From Panacibacter ginsenosidivorans (GTDB lineage: Bacteria > Bacteroidota > Bacteroidia > Chitinophagales > Chitinophagaceae), in NCBI RefSeq assembly GCF_007971225.1, contig NZ_CP042435.1, forward strand, positions 4,343,501-4,407,500: 64,000 nt of DNA. Direction: 5' to 3'. Of the stretch, positions 60,717 through 64,000 are shown in pieces. The position numbers were made by a program, and so were the translations under genes. How positions within the stretch are numbered: position 1 is the first letter of the stretch; each line of letters begins with the position of its first letter. The notes under the pieces were generated by a model. That model saw nothing but the letters and a program-made list of their open reading frames with translations, ran no database searches and was not told the DNA's origin.

Positions 60717-62198
60717 TTATTTTATTTTTACCACTCTTAAATTATCAAACGCGCCATAAAAGCCTGTGGGTGTATCAGATGTGCTGTAATTATGTAAATA
60801 CACAATACATTCACTGTTTCCTGTTGTTCCCAATAAATCAACAAACTTTGTCATTGAAGCTCCTTTACCATCACCAAGTGTAGCGTCCGTTTTACGGAAC
60901 ATAGAAAAAGGAATGGTTATGGTTTTCCAACTGGTTGTGCTATACGCCGCTGTGGTAGTTGCAGAGGTTTGCCATGGTTCCCACCGGGCTATGTATGTAA
61001 CATCGGAGCTTTGAATGTCAATTGTACCACCATTCCACGGTTGTGGGATATTTACTTCGAACTTAAATGCCCAATTGTCGATCGGATCATTCATATTGGC
61101 CGCAGGTATCCATTGTACGGCGTTCATGCGTATGGCATAGCTAGACCAGGTGTTACCCTCGCCGCCACTAAGAATGCCCCTTTGTAACACCTGATACAAA
61201 CTTTTATTCCCAGGAAAATCAGCATTGTAAGGCGGCCATCCTGAATTTGGATCGCCACTGGTTAAATTACTTCCACCCCACCATTGCCAATTAAAATTAC
61301 CAGCCCACTCCCAGTTTGATATAGAACCTGTGCTGATATCATTTACATTATATATTGTAGTTACTGAACCGAATTGAGTGGTAATTGAGACAGGACCGCT
61401 TGTTGAAATGGAAGGCATAAAAAAACCAACGTAGCTACCATCATCTGATGATTGAAAGGAGGTGATAGCTGCTCCGGCAAAAGTGAATGATTGAATATTT
61501 CTAAGATAGGTACCATGGACATACACCGAATCCCCATCAATTGCATTTTCATTGGAAACACTGGTAATCGTGGGGATTGCCTCGATTTTAAATGTTACTG
61601 AACCACCTTTTGTTGTTAATAATATCTGATCAGCAGGTTGTTGTGCAGGCATAAGAAAACCAAGAGAAGTACCATTAAGGTTTGAATGGAAAGATGTTAT
61701 AGCAGTCCCTGCATAAGAAAGACTTTGAACCAGAACTAAATTGGTACCGAATAGAAAAACAGAGTCGCCAGGGTTAGCAAATACATTGGAAATCGCACTA
61801 ATAGTTGGCGCACCGGGTCCTAATTTAAATGGAAAAGTGGTTGTACCTCCAGTTGTTGTGTACTCTATTGTATATAGCTTACTGGTATCTATTGTTGAAA
61901 ACATTATAGAAGGTATTTGCACTACTGCACTGTTCTCGGCAAACAAAGTGCCGTTAAAAGGTGTAGTTACACCATTGAATTTTATTTCAATTGCATTTTT
62001 CAGATTCTGACCCGTAATAACCACCCACTGACCATCTGCAACGAGGCTATTAAGAATGGTGTCATTCGGAGTAGCCACATAACTTCTGATTTCTGAAATA
62101 ACAGGAGGTCTTTCAACATCTTTTTTACAAGCCGTCAATAATGCCACTATCACTATAAAAAGCGACAAATATGATCGGTGATTTAATATTTTATTCAT
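60717..62198 (-). CDS. Surface glycan-binding protein, SGBP-B-like lipoprotein
   Basis: 493 residues. Lipoprotein signal (FIVIVALLTACKKD, Cys about residue 24). Three IPT/TIG-like domains (about 32-125, 126-205, 206-285: ISNVFANPGDSVFLFG, VSNENAIDGDSVYVHG), then a C-terminal carbohydrate-binding region rich in aromatic residues (ISNWEWAGNFNWQWWGG, NWAFKFEVNIPQPWNGG, YIARWEPWQTSAT). This matches the SGBP-B family with its xyloglucan-binding domain. It sits on the outer surface and delivers glycan to SusCD. It lies between susD and the GH5 gene. Confidence 0.88.
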   Translation of the reverse strand: MNKILNHRSYLSLFIVIVALLTACKKDVERPPVISEIRSYVATPNDTILNSLVADGQWVVITGQNLKNAIEIKFNGVTTPFNGTLFAENSAVVQIPSIMFSTIDTSKLYTIEYTTTGGTTTFPFKLGPGAPTISAISNVFANPGDSVFLFGTNLVLVQSLSYAGTAITSFHSNLNGTSLGFLMPAQQPADQILLTTKGGSVTFKIEAIPTITSVSNENAIDGDSVYVHGTYLRNIQSFTFAGAAITSFQSSDDGSYVGFFMPSISTSGPVSITTQFGSVTTIYNVNDISTGSISNWEWAGNFNWQWWGGSNLTSGDPNSGWPPYNADFPGNKSLYQVLQRGILSGGEGNTWSSYAIRMNAVQWIPAANMNDPIDNWAFKFEVNIPQPWNGGTIDIQSSDVTYIARWEPWQTSATTTAAYSTTSWKTITIPFSMFRKTDATLGDGKGASMTKFVDLLGTTGNSECIVYLHNYSTSDTPTGFYGAFDNLRVVKIK

Positions 62199-62222
62199 AA
62201 TAGTATATTGTAACGTTATGGA

Positions 62223-63797
62223 TTAAAAATACTTAACAGGCGGTTCAGCGAGATTTGGATCTGCTGCCAGTTCGGATGCAGGTAATTGCAGTGTAAACGA
62301 TGAAATATTAGCTGGCACTACAGCTGTGCCAATAGGTGAATCCGGGGTAGCTATACCATTTTCATACTTAAATGTTACCCGCTGTTGGTTATTGAGAATA
62401 TTAACCGCTTTAGCAGAATTCCAGTAAGAAAGTCTAACAAGGTCCAGCCAATATTGCCCTTCGAAAGCGAATTCAATTCTTCTTTCTTTAAGAATACTGT
62501 CTATGTTAATCGTTGAAACTGGATCAACACCAGCCCTTGTTCTTACTTTATTAAAATATTTCAACCCCTCAGCATCGGAGGTGGTTCCATTATTCCCCAG
62601 GATCGCTTCAGCATAAACTAAATAAACATCTGCAAGACGAAGCAGTGCATCATGCTCAATTGATGCCGTAAAGGTCATAGAGGGTGAATTGTTATCCTTT
62701 TCGTTCCCGATAATATGCTTCTTCATACTTTGACTAGTAGCTGTGTATCCCCCTCCTGCTGCATTTAATTCGGGGTAATAATCCCCATTAAGCATAAACG
62801 AAGCTTTTCTTCTTATGCTGTCCTTTGCAGAATAGTTGAGATACAAATCGTAAGTAGGGTCCAAAGAAAGCCACGCACCATTTTTTTGTGGGTTGATATC
62901 ATTCGATGGAGAATAAGTCAGCAATAAATTACCTTCTTCCCATCCAATACTTGGACCTGTAGCCCACTGAAGTGCAAATAGTACTTCCTGGTTATCATTG
63001 TACTGAGATTGGAACAGGTTGTAATAATTATTCAATAAACTCAAGCCGCTTTCATTACAAACGGTTCCCGCATATTTTTTTGCGCTGTCTAATAATTTCT
63101 GATCACGACTTCCATTGCCTTCCAAACCAGACATAGTAAGGTAAACTTTTGCAAGCATTCCCTGTGCTGACCATGTTGTTACTCTTCCTTTTTCATCGTT
63201 ACGAGGTAAGCTATTTGCGGCAAAAGTTAAATCATTAACTACAAACTGATAAACATCTGAAACAACATTACGTTTTAGTAATGGGTCCTGAATAAGCTTA
63301 CTGTTATCTTCGATGATAGGCACTGCACCCCACAACATAGCGAGATAATAATAGGCAGTGCCACGAATAAATTTTGCTTCGCCAATAGCTGCATTTTTAT
63401 CTGCATCACTGATGGATTTATCTGCCTTTTGTTCTATGGAATTAATAACACCATTGCATTGACCAATCAAATTATACAATCCTTTCCATCCACCCTGCAT
63501 TACGCTATTGCCAGCAGTAATGGTGCGTGTATAAAGCTGAACCCAATCGCTGATCCATTGACGGTTGCCATTTCCGCTTAAGATATCTCCCAAAGGCAGA
63601 TAGGCTTCGTGATGCCATACACCCCAAGGAGAACCACCATAAAGACTGGCAGTGGCTAATCTTAAATCTGCAGTGGTTTTATAAAAGTTATCCGAACTTA
63701 TTTGCGATTGCGAAGGACGGTCGAGAAAGCTTTTATTACAAGCAAAGCAGGAGACCGCAATCACTGCAATCAGTAAAATTTTATTAAGACGTTTCAT
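62223..63797 (-). CDS. susD: RagB/SusD-family nutrient-uptake outer-membrane lipoprotein
   Basis: 524 residues with a lipoprotein signal (ILLIAVIAVSCFACNKSFLD; Cys about 18 or 20). SusD landmarks: FLDRPSQSQISSDNFYKTTA, AIGEAKFIRGTAYYYLAMLW (TPR helix) and LRLADVYLVYAEAILGNNGT, ending DPNLAEPPVKYF. It caps the SusC barrel and grips oligosaccharide before import. It directly follows susC (114 bp) and precedes the SGBP-B-like gene (24 bp), the usual PUL order. Confidence 0.93.
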   Translation of the reverse strand: MKRLNKILLIAVIAVSCFACNKSFLDRPSQSQISSDNFYKTTADLRLATASLYGGSPWGVWHHEAYLPLGDILSGNGNRQWISDWVQLYTRTITAGNSVMQGGWKGLYNLIGQCNGVINSIEQKADKSISDADKNAAIGEAKFIRGTAYYYLAMLWGAVPIIEDNSKLIQDPLLKRNVVSDVYQFVVNDLTFAANSLPRNDEKGRVTTWSAQGMLAKVYLTMSGLEGNGSRDQKLLDSAKKYAGTVCNESGLSLLNNYYNLFQSQYNDNQEVLFALQWATGPSIGWEEGNLLLTYSPSNDINPQKNGAWLSLDPTYDLYLNYSAKDSIRRKASFMLNGDYYPELNAAGGGYTATSQSMKKHIIGNEKDNNSPSMTFTASIEHDALLRLADVYLVYAEAILGNNGTTSDAEGLKYFNKVRTRAGVDPVSTINIDSILKERRIEFAFEGQYWLDLVRLSYWNSAKAVNILNNQQRVTFKYENGIATPDSPIGTAVVPANISSFTLQLPASELAADPNLAEPPVKYF

Positions 63798-63911
63798 GTG
63801 CTAATTTTTATTTTTTGAATTTTGCCACATGTTATTCGCCATAAAATTTTCTCCGCCGTTTGGTATAATAGCTCGAAAATTTTATAGCTCATTTCATGAT
63901 CTCAAATTTTG

Positions 63912-64000
63912 TTATTTAGTTAAATTCAGGTTTACTCCGAATGTAAATGTTCTCGGCTGAGGATAATATCCACCATCCCAACCAGCCTGTAACGGATTCC
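63912..64000 (-). CDS. susC: SusC/RagA-family TonB-linked outer-membrane protein, C-terminal end only
   Basis: The stop codon (TAA) is at 63914-63912; only 29 codons lie within the window. They read NPLQAGWDGGYYPQPRTFTF then GVNLNLTK, the invariable end of SusC proteins (YPxPRTFTFGxNLxF/L). It forms the TonB-dependent pore for the glycan. The remainder is beyond the right edge. Confidence 0.88.
   Translation of the reverse strand, partial: NPLQAGWDGGYYPQPRTFTFGVNLNLTK

Overview
The window comes from a member of the Bacteroidota, most likely family Chitinophagaceae. The evidence is: Bacteroidota-type TonB receptors with carboxypeptidase-regulatory domains, a SusC/SusD pair, three traces of type IX secretion (T9SS) C-terminal sorting domains, BACON and surface-glycan-binding domains, almost no Shine-Dalgarno sequences, and -7 promoter boxes of the form TAnnTTTG. 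I see no complete tRNA, rRNA, CRISPR array, transposase or prophage. The species cannot be named from the sequence alone.

Region 1 (1-11.4 kb) is an L-rhamnose catabolic locus on the minus strand, in the order rhamnose/H+ symporter, fused rhamnulose-1-phosphate aldolase/lactaldehyde dehydrogenase, mutarotase, isomerase, FGGY kinase and an FMN-dependent alpha-hydroxy-acid (lactate) dehydrogenase. Together they would take rhamnose to DHAP plus lactate and then pyruvate. A GH78-type rhamnosidase lies just upstream. A shared 22-bp operator (two 8-bp direct repeats, 10 bp apart) sits 16-17 bp upstream of a TACTTTTR box in front of the symporter, the rhamnosidase and the TonB receptor at 15.8-18.7 kb. 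This links that receptor to rhamnose or rhamnoside use.

Region 2 (11.6-28.5 kb) holds cell-envelope and secreted proteins (an MG2/TonB-plug protein, the TonB receptor, a beta-helix T9SS protein, a LamG-like T9SS protein and a large Kelch/IPT/VCBS/FN3 T9SS protein). Between them is a stress block with a triple-BON protein and a GroEL paralogue.

Region 3 (28.9-34.2 kb) is a minus-strand operon: LolA-like periplasmic protein, two FtsX-type permeases, LolD-type ATPase and an outer-membrane beta-barrel.

Region 4 (34.2-49.8 kb) is a patchwork of stress and nucleotide-salvage genes mixed with gene remnants. Intact genes include COG0645/COG2187 kinases, DUF302, a family X polymerase lacking its PHP domain, PRPP synthetase, a CysQ-like phosphatase, nicotinamidase, nicotinate phosphoribosyltransferase, a ZIP transporter and a universal stress protein. 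Remnants include a histidine kinase, a baeRF-type protein, a P-type ATPase, an FtsX fragment and a T9SS domain.

Region 5 (50-55.9 kb) is a tight plus-strand nitrite/NO cluster: copper nitrite reductase, redoxin, RIC-type di-iron repair protein, hemerythrin, DUF1858/DUF2249 protein, a histidine-rich heme-copper/NnrS-like membrane protein, a MIP18-type Fe-S assembly factor and an Rrf2/NsrR-like regulator. Copies of the same gene remnant flank it on both sides, and a tRNA 3'-end-like scar lies at its right edge.

Region 6 (56.7-64 kb) is the end of a polysaccharide-utilisation locus on the minus strand: SusC (C-terminus only), SusD, SGBP-B-like glycan-binding protein, BACON-GH5 endoglucanase and GH29 alpha-L-fucosidase. 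The content suggests xyloglucan.

Throughout the window, intergenic gaps carry at least 18 copies or half-copies of a palindromic repeat built on GTTGCGTCGCACTCTTGTAC or its variant GTTGTGTCACTCACTTGTAC. A second, rarer element forms two hairpins whose stems differ but stay paired. A third, G/C-rich short palindrome has entered the rhamnulose aldolase coding sequence twice in frame.
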